This document shows, one piece after another, positions 6,704-13,133 of a stretch of DNA of 19,964 nt. A model generated the notes under the pieces. It made no database searches, had not been told where the DNA came from, and was given only the letters and a program-made list of their open reading frames with translations. Position numbers and translations under genes: made by a program. The stretch's first letter is position 1; each line of letters starts with the position of its first letter. Origin of the DNA: Chloroflexota bacterium (GTDB taxonomy: Bacteria; Chloroflexota; Dehalococcoidia; UBA1127; JACQUN01); assembly GCA_016210285.1 (NCBI GenBank), contig JACQUN010000146.1, forward strand, positions 1-19,964, given 5' to 3'.

Positions 6704-7123
6704 ATGACGGAACAAGCGCAACCCGTCCCCAAACCAATCCCCCAGGCCGATGACGCCTCGCGGCCCTTCTTCGATGGCGCCCGCAGAGGCGTCCTCATGG
6801 TCCAACGGTGCACCGTCTGCAAGACATACCTCGCCCCCGGCAGCCCCGTCTGCACCGAATGTCTCAGCGATGTGCTGGAGTGGGTCCCTGCCTCCGGGAG
6901 GGGCACGCTGTTTACCTTTGGAATCATGCACCAGCGCTACCACCCCGGCTTTGACAATGACATCCCCTTCAACATCGCTGTGGTAGAGCTGGAGGAAGGC
7001 CCACGGCTCAACACCAACATCGTGGGCGCCAAGAACAGTGAGCTGCGCATAGGCATGTCTGTAGTGGTGACCTTTGAGGCCGCCGGAGAGAACGTCTACC
7101 TCCCCAAGTTCCGGCCAGCCTAA
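6704..7123 (+). CDS. DUF35 OB-fold protein with rubredoxin-like zinc ribbon
   Basis: This 139-aa protein is the standard partner of SCP2-type thiolase-fold enzymes. An N-terminal helix region (FFDGARRGVLMVQRC) leads into a zinc ribbon with Cys36, Cys39, Cys50 and Cys53 (C-x2-C, 10 residues, C-x2-C). An OB-fold follows (GRGTLFTFGIMHQRYHPGF, then PFNIAVVELEEGPRL, ending IGMSVVVTFE). Such proteins (BbsA, the DUF35 domain of ChsH2, archaeal thiolase partners) bind the CoA moiety and shape the shared active site. AAGGGAGGT lies 4 nt before ATG 6704; a GTG at 6698 overlaps that site and is not used. It closes the acyl-CoA cluster, so a complex with the product of 5420-6586 is strongly expected. Confidence 0.9.
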   Translation: MTEQAQPVPKPIPQADDASRPFFDGARRGVLMVQRCTVCKTYLAPGSPVCTECLSDVLEWVPASGRGTLFTFGIMHQRYHPGFDNDIPFNIAVVELEEGPRLNTNIVGAKNSELRIGMSVVVTFEAAGENVYLPKFRPA

Positions 7124-7135
7124 TGGCCGTTCTAG

Positions 7136-7195
7136 TGTAGTGCCTCTCAAAAGGTCTCGGTCAAGCATCTGGACGCATACCTCAGGGTCTTTTAG
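7136..7195 (+). pseudogene. Possible C-terminal remnant of an IS1595 (ISXO2-like) transposase
   Basis: An open fragment ends KVSVKHLDAYLRVF and a stop. The VSxKHLxxYLxxF pattern resembles the segment near the end of ISXO2-like DDE transposases (usually followed by FRxN). Only about 19 codons remain, with no catalytic residues and no recognisable ends. The call rests on this short motif alone. Confidence 0.3.
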
Positions 7196-7449
7196 TTATC
7201 CATAGGTTGCACTCCGGCTCCAGCGAGGGCCACAGCAGGGTCGAGAAGCCAACGCAGGGTGTTGGCCAGGATTACTGACAGGCCTCGCCGCCATGAAAGA
7301 TGATGCATTTGCATCATGCGCTGGGGACTTTGCGAGGTGTAAACTAACGAGTCAGCTTCATGATGGGTGACGGTGAAAAGGGGATGCGATTGGTCAACAA
7401 ATCCAGCGAAGTCGTGGAAGAGTTGCACAACGAGAGGAGATAACGGCAT
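7192..7449 (-). pseudogene. Decayed coding remnant, second LVYTSQS-type fragment
   Basis: An 85-codon minus-strand frame reads MPLSPLVVQLFHDFAGF, then VDQSHPLFTVTHHEADSLVY and TSQSP. The HExx(P/S)LVYTSQS stretch matches, codon for codon in register, the fragment at 1591-1842, including a synonymous CAC/CAT change at the His. After TSQSPQ the similarity ends and the sequence becomes less protein-like. No ribosome site precedes the ATG. It is probably a truncated relative of the same unrecognised family; a short expressed gene is possible but less likely. Confidence 0.35.
7327..7349. repeat. 23-bp repeat, copy 2
   Basis: Identical to 1741-1763 in the same orientation. It lies inside the second decayed fragment and is flanked on the left by a similar GCGCTGGGG (GCGCTGAGGGT in copy 1). 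Confidence 0.7.
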
Positions 7450-7744
7450 TCTATCGCTCTGGGGTGCTGCCGGCAGGCAGCTGCGTGCAGGCTGTCTGGC
7501 CGGGGAGATGCCGGCCAGACCCAAGGACGCTCTACAAGGTGATGAGCACCTGAACAAGTGGCGCAAACCGGTAGGTCGCTGACACAAAGGGGAGGAGCGG
7601 CGATGCCCATGACTCCTTCCCCTCACTGTCCTCGGTCCCTCAAGATACGAGTTGGCCTTCGTATATCAACCGAGAGGGCTGGGCCAGGCGAGCACTCGCC
7701 GACCCGGCGCAGGGCTTACTAGCGGGTGGAAAAGGAGGCGGGCC

Positions 7745-9877
7745 ATGGCGAAAGTGAGTGGCGTTCTCGGCAGACTGGCCAAAGCCCTGGTCATCGGAGC
7801 TCTCCTCGCTCTTCTGTGGGTCTCTTTCTCAGAAAAAGCCCTGGCCGATCCGGGAGCCCTGTCGGGGAAGGTCACTGATAGCTCCAACAACCCCATCGCC
7901 AACGTCCTCATCCAGGTCATCAACCCCAGCACGCAGCAGGTGTTGGCCAGCGCCACCACGGATTTCAGCGGCAACTACTCAATCCCCTCCGTGGCCGACG
8001 GCACCTACACCATCAAGGCCACTCCTCCCTCTAGCAGCGGCTTTGCTGCGGCCACCATCCCCGACGTGGTGGTCTCCGGGAACACAATCCTGAACATCGT
8101 GCTGGTGCCCGCCGTGGGTGCTTACACCTTCAGTGGCACGGTGGTGGGCTCCGGCGACGCCCCGCTTCCCAACCAGTGCGTATGGCTCTCCGGCCAGTTC
8201 ACCGGGAGCACCTTCTGCACAGGGGCGGACGGGCAGTTCTCCTTCACCCTCCCCGAAGGCACCTACTGGCTGGGCCTGTACGCCAACATGTACACCCCCG
8301 GCCCCTCCCCCGAGTACACCTACGTGTACTGGAGCTTCCAGAGCCAGCAGCAAATCAATCTGAACCAGAACATGACCAACCAGACCCTCCAGCTCCCTAC
8401 CGCCTCCCTGAAGGTCTCGGTGCAGGACGTGGTGGGCAACCCGGTTCCCGGCGCCCAGGTGAATGTGAGCGGGTATAGCACTGCCTTCACGACAAACAGC
8501 CTCCCCTTCTCTGGCTATACCTATGGCAGCGCAAACGTCGGAGCTGATGGGAAGGTAACCCTTCTGCTTGTGAAGACCGCCTACTCCTGGAACCCCATCA
8601 CCCTCTACGTCTATCCACCTGCGGGGAGCGGCTTCCTGCCCTTCGCCCTCACGCCCGTCGTACTGTCGCAGAACATGAGCATCGTCATCGTGCTCCAACT
8701 CTTCCCCTCCAATGACAGTGACAATGACGGCATTCCCAACGACCAGGACAACTGCGCCGGCATCCCCAACCCCGACCAGAAGGATACCGACGGCGACGGC
8801 GCGGGCGACGCCTGCGACGGTGATGACGACGGCGACGGGGTCTCCGACGACCTGGACAACTGCCCGCTGGTGTACAACCCCGGCCAGCAGGACTACGACG
8901 GGGACGGCATCGGCGCTGCCTGCGACCCAGGCGACGTGCCACCCAACCAGCCGCCCACGAACGTGAATGCGGGTGGCCCCTACAGCGTGCCGGAGGGCGG
9001 CTCGGTGACCCTATCCGGCTTGGCCTCAGATCCGGACAACGACCCCTTGACCTACGCCTGGGACCTGGACAGCAACGGGAGCTATGAGACCGCGGGCCAG
9101 AGCGTAGCGTTCTCCGCCGCGGGGCTGGATGGGCCTTCCAGCAAGACCGTCGGGCTGAGGGTGTGCGACGATGACAACGTCTGCGTCACATCCAGCGCCA
9201 CGGTGAGTATCACCAACGTGGCACCGACAGTGAACGCGGGGCCTGACGCCTCCGTCTCTTCTGGCCAGAGCTACGCCGTGAGCTCCACCTTCACGGACCC
9301 GGGCACGACTGACACCCATACCTCGACGGTGAACTGGGGCGACGGCTCCCTTGTCCAGAGTGTGCCGGTATCCCAGGGAGCTGGCTCCGGGAGCCTCAGT
9401 GCCTCCCACACGTACTTCACCCTTGCGACCTACACTATCAAGGTGTGCGTCAAGGACGACGACGGTGGCGAGGGCTGCGACACGCTCCAACTGGCCGTGA
9501 ATCCGCTTCAGGTGCTCATTGACATCAAGCCGGGCTCCTTCCCCAACTCCATCAACTTGAAGAACAAGGGGAACGTCCCGGTGGGGGTCTTCACCGCCAC
9601 ATATAGCGGCGTGCCCTTTGATGCCACCGCCATTGCCCCCAGCTCCCTGGTCTTCGCCGGGGCGCCGGACCTGGGCATCGGCAAGTCGCCGGAGGACCTG
9701 GATGGGGACGGCGACCTGGACAAGGTCTTCCACTTCGCCACCCCGAACCTGAACCTAACGCAGACGTCCACGGAGGCCTGCCTGACAGGGAAGGCCGTAG
9801 CGAACCTGGGCCTCGGCTACGGGATACAGTGGATCGACTTCAAGGGGTGCGACAGCGTGAACATCGTGCCGCCCTAA
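7745..9877 (+). CDS. Large secreted multidomain surface protein with Ca-binding TSP3 and PKD repeats
   Basis: This 710-aa exported protein has a signal peptide ending at about 34 ([16 protein letters not shown], then SEKALA). Next come a carboxypeptidase-regulatory/CNA-B-like domain (about 39-121, [18 protein letters not shown]), a related domain (about 127-215) and a third (about 220-320). Thrombospondin type 3 repeats rich in DxDxDG follow (about 323-397), then two PKD-like domains (about 406-491 and 493-585). The C-terminal domain begins [18 protein letters not shown] and carries a DLDGDGDLD loop. Calcium binding and an adhesive or cell-surface role are inferred from these modules; no enzymatic domain or sorting signal is seen. 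ATG 7745 follows AAAAGGAGG. A further upstream in-frame start would place the signal peptide internally. Confidence 0.85.
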   Translation: MAKVSGVLGRLAKALVIGALLALLWVSFSEKALADPGALSGKVTDSSNNPIANVLIQVINPSTQQVLASATTDFSGNYSIPSVADGTYTIKATPPSSSGFAAATIPDVVVSGNTILNIVLVPAVGAYTFSGTVVGSGDAPLPNQCVWLSGQFTGSTFCTGADGQFSFTLPEGTYWLGLYANMYTPGPSPEYTYVYWSFQSQQQINLNQNMTNQTLQLPTASLKVSVQDVVGNPVPGAQVNVSGYSTAFTTNSLPFSGYTYGSANVGADGKVTLLLVKTAYSWNPITLYVYPPAGSGFLPFALTPVVLSQNMSIVIVLQLFPSNDSDNDGIPNDQDNCAGIPNPDQKDTDGDGAGDACDGDDDGDGVSDDLDNCPLVYNPGQQDYDGDGIGAACDPGDVPPNQPPTNVNAGGPYSVPEGGSVTLSGLASDPDNDPLTYAWDLDSNGSYETAGQSVAFSAAGLDGPSSKTVGLRVCDDDNVCVTSSATVSITNVAPTVNAGPDASVSSGQSYAVSSTFTDPGTTDTHTSTVNWGDGSLVQSVPVSQGAGSGSLSASHTYFTLATYTIKVCVKDDDGGEGCDTLQLAVNPLQVLIDIKPGSFPNSINLKNKGNVPVGVFTATYSGVPFDATAIAPSSLVFAGAPDLGIGKSPEDLDGDGDLDKVFHFATPNLNLTQTSTEACLTGKAVANLGLGYGIQWIDFKGCDSVNIVPP

Positions 9878-9941
9878 CCGGGGGTCAGAGGCTGCAATGC
9901 CCAACGGGTAAAATCGGGGCGATGGCAAGAGGAGGTAGGAG

Positions 9942-10685
9942 ATGGTGGACATGTTCAGAAAGCACATCGTTATCCTTGGCGCCCTGGTGCTGGCTCTCGC
10001 GCTTGGCGTTCCCTTGATCTTTGCACCAACGAGCGGCCCAGCTTCGGCCCAGGCAACTCTTGCCCGACCAGGTGGCCAACTTCCCCCGGTCCAGGGTGCC
10101 TCAACACCCCTCAGTGTGTCATCGTCGCTCGAGGGGTTCCCTGCCCCGGCGAGCGGCCCGGGCCCGGCCCAGGGGCCGGACAGCCATTTCATTGGCAGAG
10201 GGGATTTCTTCGAGCTGTACTGGCAGTTCGGCAACATCGCAGGAACACTGTATGTCACCCGTGGCGGGAACCCCCAGAAGCCGGAGACCTGGCTCTACTA
10301 CCTCATCAAGCAGGGCGCCGCGACGGTCCAATCGGGGTATGGCAACATCCCCAGCGGCGACCTAACGGGGAGCAACCTGACGGGGCTCCTGCTCAAGACC
10401 GACACCACTGCTGCGGCCAACCCGGGCTTCAACCGCGCCGTGGGCAACGGGGGCGCGATTGACGTCAAGGTGCAGAAGATCCTTGGGATCCCCGGACCGT
10501 CGTTCCAGCAGTTCGGGAATACCGAGCGAGTGTTCTACAACTCCATCCTGCGCATCAACGGGCAGTCAGCCTATTCCCCGGGGTCGGCGCAGGGGAAGGC
10601 GATGGACTCCCCCATCGGTCCCGGGTCGTGGGCCATCATAGGGATGAACCTGCACGCACCGATAAAGGTCCAACAGGCGCCGTAG
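9942..10685 (+). CDS. Secreted protein of unknown function, 247 aa
   Basis: I do not recognise a family. The N-terminus is a clear signal peptide (MVDMFRKHIVILGALVLALA to about residue 37, ending PASAQA). A Pro/Gly/Ser-rich linker (about 40-80) leads to a globular part with Trp/Tyr-rich strands: FFELYWQFGNIAGTLYVTRG, KPETWLYYLIKQGAA, SFQQFGNTERVFYNSILRING. There is no membrane anchor. The ATG at 9942 has GGAGGT 5 nt upstream. A -10-like TAAAAT at 9909-9914 suggests it may have its own short-leader promoter, although no good -35 is seen. It lies 64 nt after the large surface protein, so a joint extracellular role is plausible but unproven. Confidence 0.72.
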   Translation: MVDMFRKHIVILGALVLALALGVPLIFAPTSGPASAQATLARPGGQLPPVQGASTPLSVSSSLEGFPAPASGPGPAQGPDSHFIGRGDFFELYWQFGNIAGTLYVTRGGNPQKPETWLYYLIKQGAATVQSGYGNIPSGDLTGSNLTGLLLKTDTTAAANPGFNRAVGNGGAIDVKVQKILGIPGPSFQQFGNTERVFYNSILRINGQSAYSPGSAQGKAMDSPIGPGSWAIIGMNLHAPIKVQQAP

Positions 10686-10874
10686 GGCTTGTGCCAGCGT
10701 CCCCGGCCCGGGTCTCTCTACAGGATGGAAGACTGAACTTCCAGCGCCACCCCCATGGCGCCCGGAGGTGGGGCCTGGCCCAAGGCTGAGCCAGGAACGG
10801 CTGTGATGGAGAAGAGGTAGCCCGCCAGAGCAGGAGAAGAGCAGGGCGGTGGCCACGAGAAACTGACATCCGGG

Positions 10875-10908
10875 AGGAGAGGCCAGGGGCGCACCCCTGG
10901 CCTCTCCT
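10875..10908. terminator. 15-bp perfect hairpin, terminator-like or repeat
   Basis: The arms AGGAGAGGCCAGGGG and CCCCTGGCCTCTCCT pair perfectly around loop CGCA. It lies about 190 nt past the secreted-protein gene and before the permease gene. No T run follows, so it may be a T-less terminator or a dispersed palindrome. Confidence 0.5.
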
Positions 10909-11111
10909 GGCCCCTGCCGGGGAAAGGCGATGCGCACTCTATGCCGCTTCCTCCCCGTCCTGGAACACCTTCTCCCCATGTACCCTCGCTCCGACTCCTC
11001 GGCCCAGGCGCCCGACGGGAGCGGCGTCAGAGGGCAAGGTCGCTTCCCCTGGGCCATGACCATCAGGCTGAGGCAGCCGATGTCCACAGGGCCAGGCCGT
11101 CTCATCACGGA

Positions 11112-11134
11112 GCCCTGAGTTGCCACCTCAGGGC
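11112..11134 (+). promoter_or_regulatory. Hairpin immediately upstream of the permease start
   Basis: An 8-bp perfect stem (GCCCTGAG/CTCAGGGC) with a 7-nt loop ends 2 nt before the candidate ATG at 11137, where the ribosome site should be. It could limit translation, or it may show that the true start is the ATG at 11179. Confidence 0.3.
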
Positions 11135-11136
11135 AG

Positions 11137-12771
11137 ATGTGGGAGAATAGGCCGACCCAAAACCGCCTCCTCCAGGAGATGCCTTTGCCGACAGGCCCGG
11201 CCCTCACCCCATGGAACTGGCTTCTGGCAGCGTCTCCTATCCTGGTGCTCGTCCTCGCGATCCTGTGGCAGCAGTGGAGTGCGCCCAGGGCGGGGGCCAC
11301 CGCCTTCCTTCTTGCGCTGGTCCTGGCCTGGCTCCCCTTCGGAGGAGACGCTCGCCTCCTGGCCCTGGCCAGCGCCAAGGGCCTGAGCCTCAGCCTGTTC
11401 GTGCTCTCCATCATCTGGACGGCGGTCTTCCTCTACAACCTCATCGAGCGCCTTGGGGCAGTCAAGGTGCTGGGCAAGAGCATCCTCTCGACGACGAGTG
11501 AGCCTGCCGTCCAGGCCCTCCTCATCGCATGGGCCTTCGCAGGGTTCTTGCAGGGGGTCGCCGGCTTTGGAGTGCCTGTGGCGGTGGCTGCGCCGCTCCT
11601 GGTGATGGCGGGCTTCCCCCCTACCCTGGCGGCAGCCTCAGCGCTGGTAGGGCACGCCTGGGCGGTGACCTTTGGCTCCCTGGGCTCCTCTTTCTACACC
11701 ATTCAGCTCGTGACAGGACTCCCCGGGGCAACGCTTGGCCCGCACCTGGCCCTCCTCTTTGCGGTGCCCATCGTGGCCACGGGGTTCGCCGTGGCCCACA
11801 TGGTGGGTGGTTTCCGCGGGATGCGCCAGCACGCTGGCACCGTCCTCGCCGCAGGTGGAGTCATGGCCCTCTTCGTGTGGATTACCACCTCTGTCGGAGC
11901 GGCCCAGATCGCCTCGGTGGTGCCGGGCCTGGCTGGGTGCGGCGTGATCTGGCTCCTGTCACGGAGGCGGCGGGCCCCCGCCACGGCGACCGCGGTCGCT
12001 GACCCTCCCACCCCTGGGTCGCGCGGGGAGAGACCCTTGACCTTCCACCTGGCGTTCCTCCCCTACTATCTGCTCATCCTGCTGACCGTGGTCTCGCAGA
12101 TACCAGCGGTTGCCAAGGCGACAGGGAACCTCTCCTGGGGGCTGAACTACCCGGCGGTGGAGACCGCCCTGGGGTTCAAGGTGGCGGCGGCGAAGGCCTA
12201 TGCCAAGATCCGCCTGTTGAACCACCCCGCGCCCCTTATCCTCGCCTCGGCGCTGCTGACGTACCTGGTGCTCAAGGCGATGGGGCGGTGGCGGCCAGGA
12301 GCGGCGTGGCACGCCCTGCGGCCCACCTACTCCCAGTGCCTGGGCACCAGCTTGGGTGTTGCCACCATGGTGATGATGGCCCTGGTGATGATTGACACCG
12401 GCATGACCTCCGTCCTGGCGCAGGGCATTGCTGCTGCCAGCGGGCCCCTCTTTCCCCTCTTCTCCCCCTTCATCGGGGTGCTGGGGACTTTTCTGACAGG
12501 AAGCAACACCAACTCCAACATCATGTTCGGAGCCCTGCAGGTCGAGACGGCCAGGGTCCTGGGCGTCAGCGTGGTCACCATGGCCAGCGTGCAGTCCATC
12601 GGCGGCTCCCTGGGGAGCGCCATAGCTCCTGCCAAGGTGCTGGTGGGCACCACGCTGGTGGGCCTGGGTGGCCGCGAGGCGGAGGTTCTGCGACGCACCA
12701 TCCCCTACTGCCTGGTGCTGGTGGCGCTGGTGGGAGTGGAGGCGTGGCTGGTGGTCTATCTGTTGCGGTGA
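11137..12771 (+). CDS. lldP: L-lactate permease family transporter
   Basis: This 544-aa membrane protein matches the LctP/LldP family (lactate and related short hydroxy-acid uptake with protons). Roughly a dozen hydrophobic helices span it. The family signature is clear: GFLQGVAGFGVPVAVAAPLL, then FPPTLAAASALVGHAWAVTFGSLG, and near the end LTGSNTNSNIMFGALQ with SIGGSLGSAIAPAKV. A Pro/Thr-rich loop near 285-300 is cytoplasmic or linker. The length is usual for the family. The start is uncertain: ATG 11137 has a hairpin where a ribosome site would be, and ATG 11179 has AGGAG directly adjacent with no spacing. The transported acid could differ from lactate. The gene is followed by a 54-aa membrane protein. 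Confidence 0.88.
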   Translation: MWENRPTQNRLLQEMPLPTGPALTPWNWLLAASPILVLVLAILWQQWSAPRAGATAFLLALVLAWLPFGGDARLLALASAKGLSLSLFVLSIIWTAVFLYNLIERLGAVKVLGKSILSTTSEPAVQALLIAWAFAGFLQGVAGFGVPVAVAAPLLVMAGFPPTLAAASALVGHAWAVTFGSLGSSFYTIQLVTGLPGATLGPHLALLFAVPIVATGFAVAHMVGGFRGMRQHAGTVLAAGGVMALFVWITTSVGAAQIASVVPGLAGCGVIWLLSRRRRAPATATAVADPPTPGSRGERPLTFHLAFLPYYLLILLTVVSQIPAVAKATGNLSWGLNYPAVETALGFKVAAAKAYAKIRLLNHPAPLILASALLTYLVLKAMGRWRPGAAWHALRPTYSQCLGTSLGVATMVMMALVMIDTGMTSVLAQGIAAASGPLFPLFSPFIGVLGTFLTGSNTNSNIMFGALQVETARVLGVSVVTMASVQSIGGSLGSAIAPAKVLVGTTLVGLGGREAEVLRRTIPYCLVLVALVGVEAWLVVYLLR

Positions 12772-12829
12772 GCACAGTCTTGAAGACAGAAGCCTGGGTT
12801 CCAAAACATTCCCAAGGGAGGATTGCTGT

Positions 12830-12994
12830 ATGACGCGATGGCGGCCCCTTCTGCGCACGGTGGCCTTCTTCGGCGTCGCAGCGGACTTCCCGGTGCTGTA
12901 CTACGCTGCGGCGGTGGCAAGCGACGGGGTTCTCTCCGCCGCTGCCCTGGGGGCCCTGGCTTTTTTCTCGCTGGCGACGTTCCTGGCGTGCTAG
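12830..12994 (+). CDS. Small membrane protein, 54 aa
   Basis: A short ORF begins with ATG 5-6 nt after AGGGAGG. It encodes a basic N-terminus (MTRWRPLLRT) and two hydrophobic helices (VAFFGVAADFPVLYYAAAVA, then a short SDG turn and VLSAAALGALAFFSLATFLA), ending in Cys. It lies 58 nt after the lactate permease gene in the same direction and is probably co-transcribed. No family is recognised; a small accessory subunit of the permease is a guess from context. Good ribosome site plus coherent membrane topology support it as real. Confidence 0.6.
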   Translation: MTRWRPLLRTVAFFGVAADFPVLYYAAAVASDGVLSAAALGALAFFSLATFLAC

Positions 12995-13133
12995 TGTTCT
13001 GAGTTGTTAGAGGTTTGCACAAGTCATGGCCAGAGCAGAGCCAACGTATGGGTTTCTCCAGGCGAACACCGTAGCTGAAGCGATTCCTACGGCCTCCATA
13101 TGTGGGGGGCGACTTATGCAACGAATCTCTGAT

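Larger units (their letters stand above)
7124..7744. other. Gene-poor scar with remnants, dyads and a possible mini-ORF
   Basis: No convincing intact gene is seen. The stretch holds a transposase tail (7136-7195), the second LVYTSQS fragment (7192-7449) and an AT-rich dyad ATGATGCA-TT-TGCATCAT (7300-7317). It also has an inverted repeat ATACGA/TCGTAT (7645-7664) just upstream of the secreted-protein gene. A 39-codon ORF at 7603-7722 has a good site (GGGGAGGAG) but an unremarkable Arg/Pro-rich product; I give it little weight. Confidence 0.5.
10686..11136. other. 451-nt gene-less stretch with several hairpins
   Basis: No supported gene. It holds an inverted repeat GCGCCA/TGGCGC (10744-10761), the long hairpin at 10875-10908 and the hairpin at 11112-11134. 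Short ORFs here on either strand lack ribosome sites and protein-like composition. Confidence 0.55.

Noticed and set aside
7603..7722. 39-codon ORF with a good ribosome site upstream of the surface protein gene
   Set aside because: Arg/Pro-rich product without recognisable features in a scarred region; one ribosome-like site is not enough.
7652..7744. Upstream extension of the surface protein
   Set aside because: The internal ATG at 7745 has AAAAGGAGG and gives a proper signal peptide; the extension would bury it.
8700..8940. GAC/GGC-rich short repeats resembling a microsatellite or array
   Set aside because: They encode the DxDxDG thrombospondin type 3 repeats of the surface protein; not a CRISPR or non-coding repeat.
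10566..11414. 282-codon minus-strand ORF across the intergenic stretch and permease start
   Set aside because: Ser/Arg/Pro-rich, crosses hairpins and two supported genes, no ribosome site.
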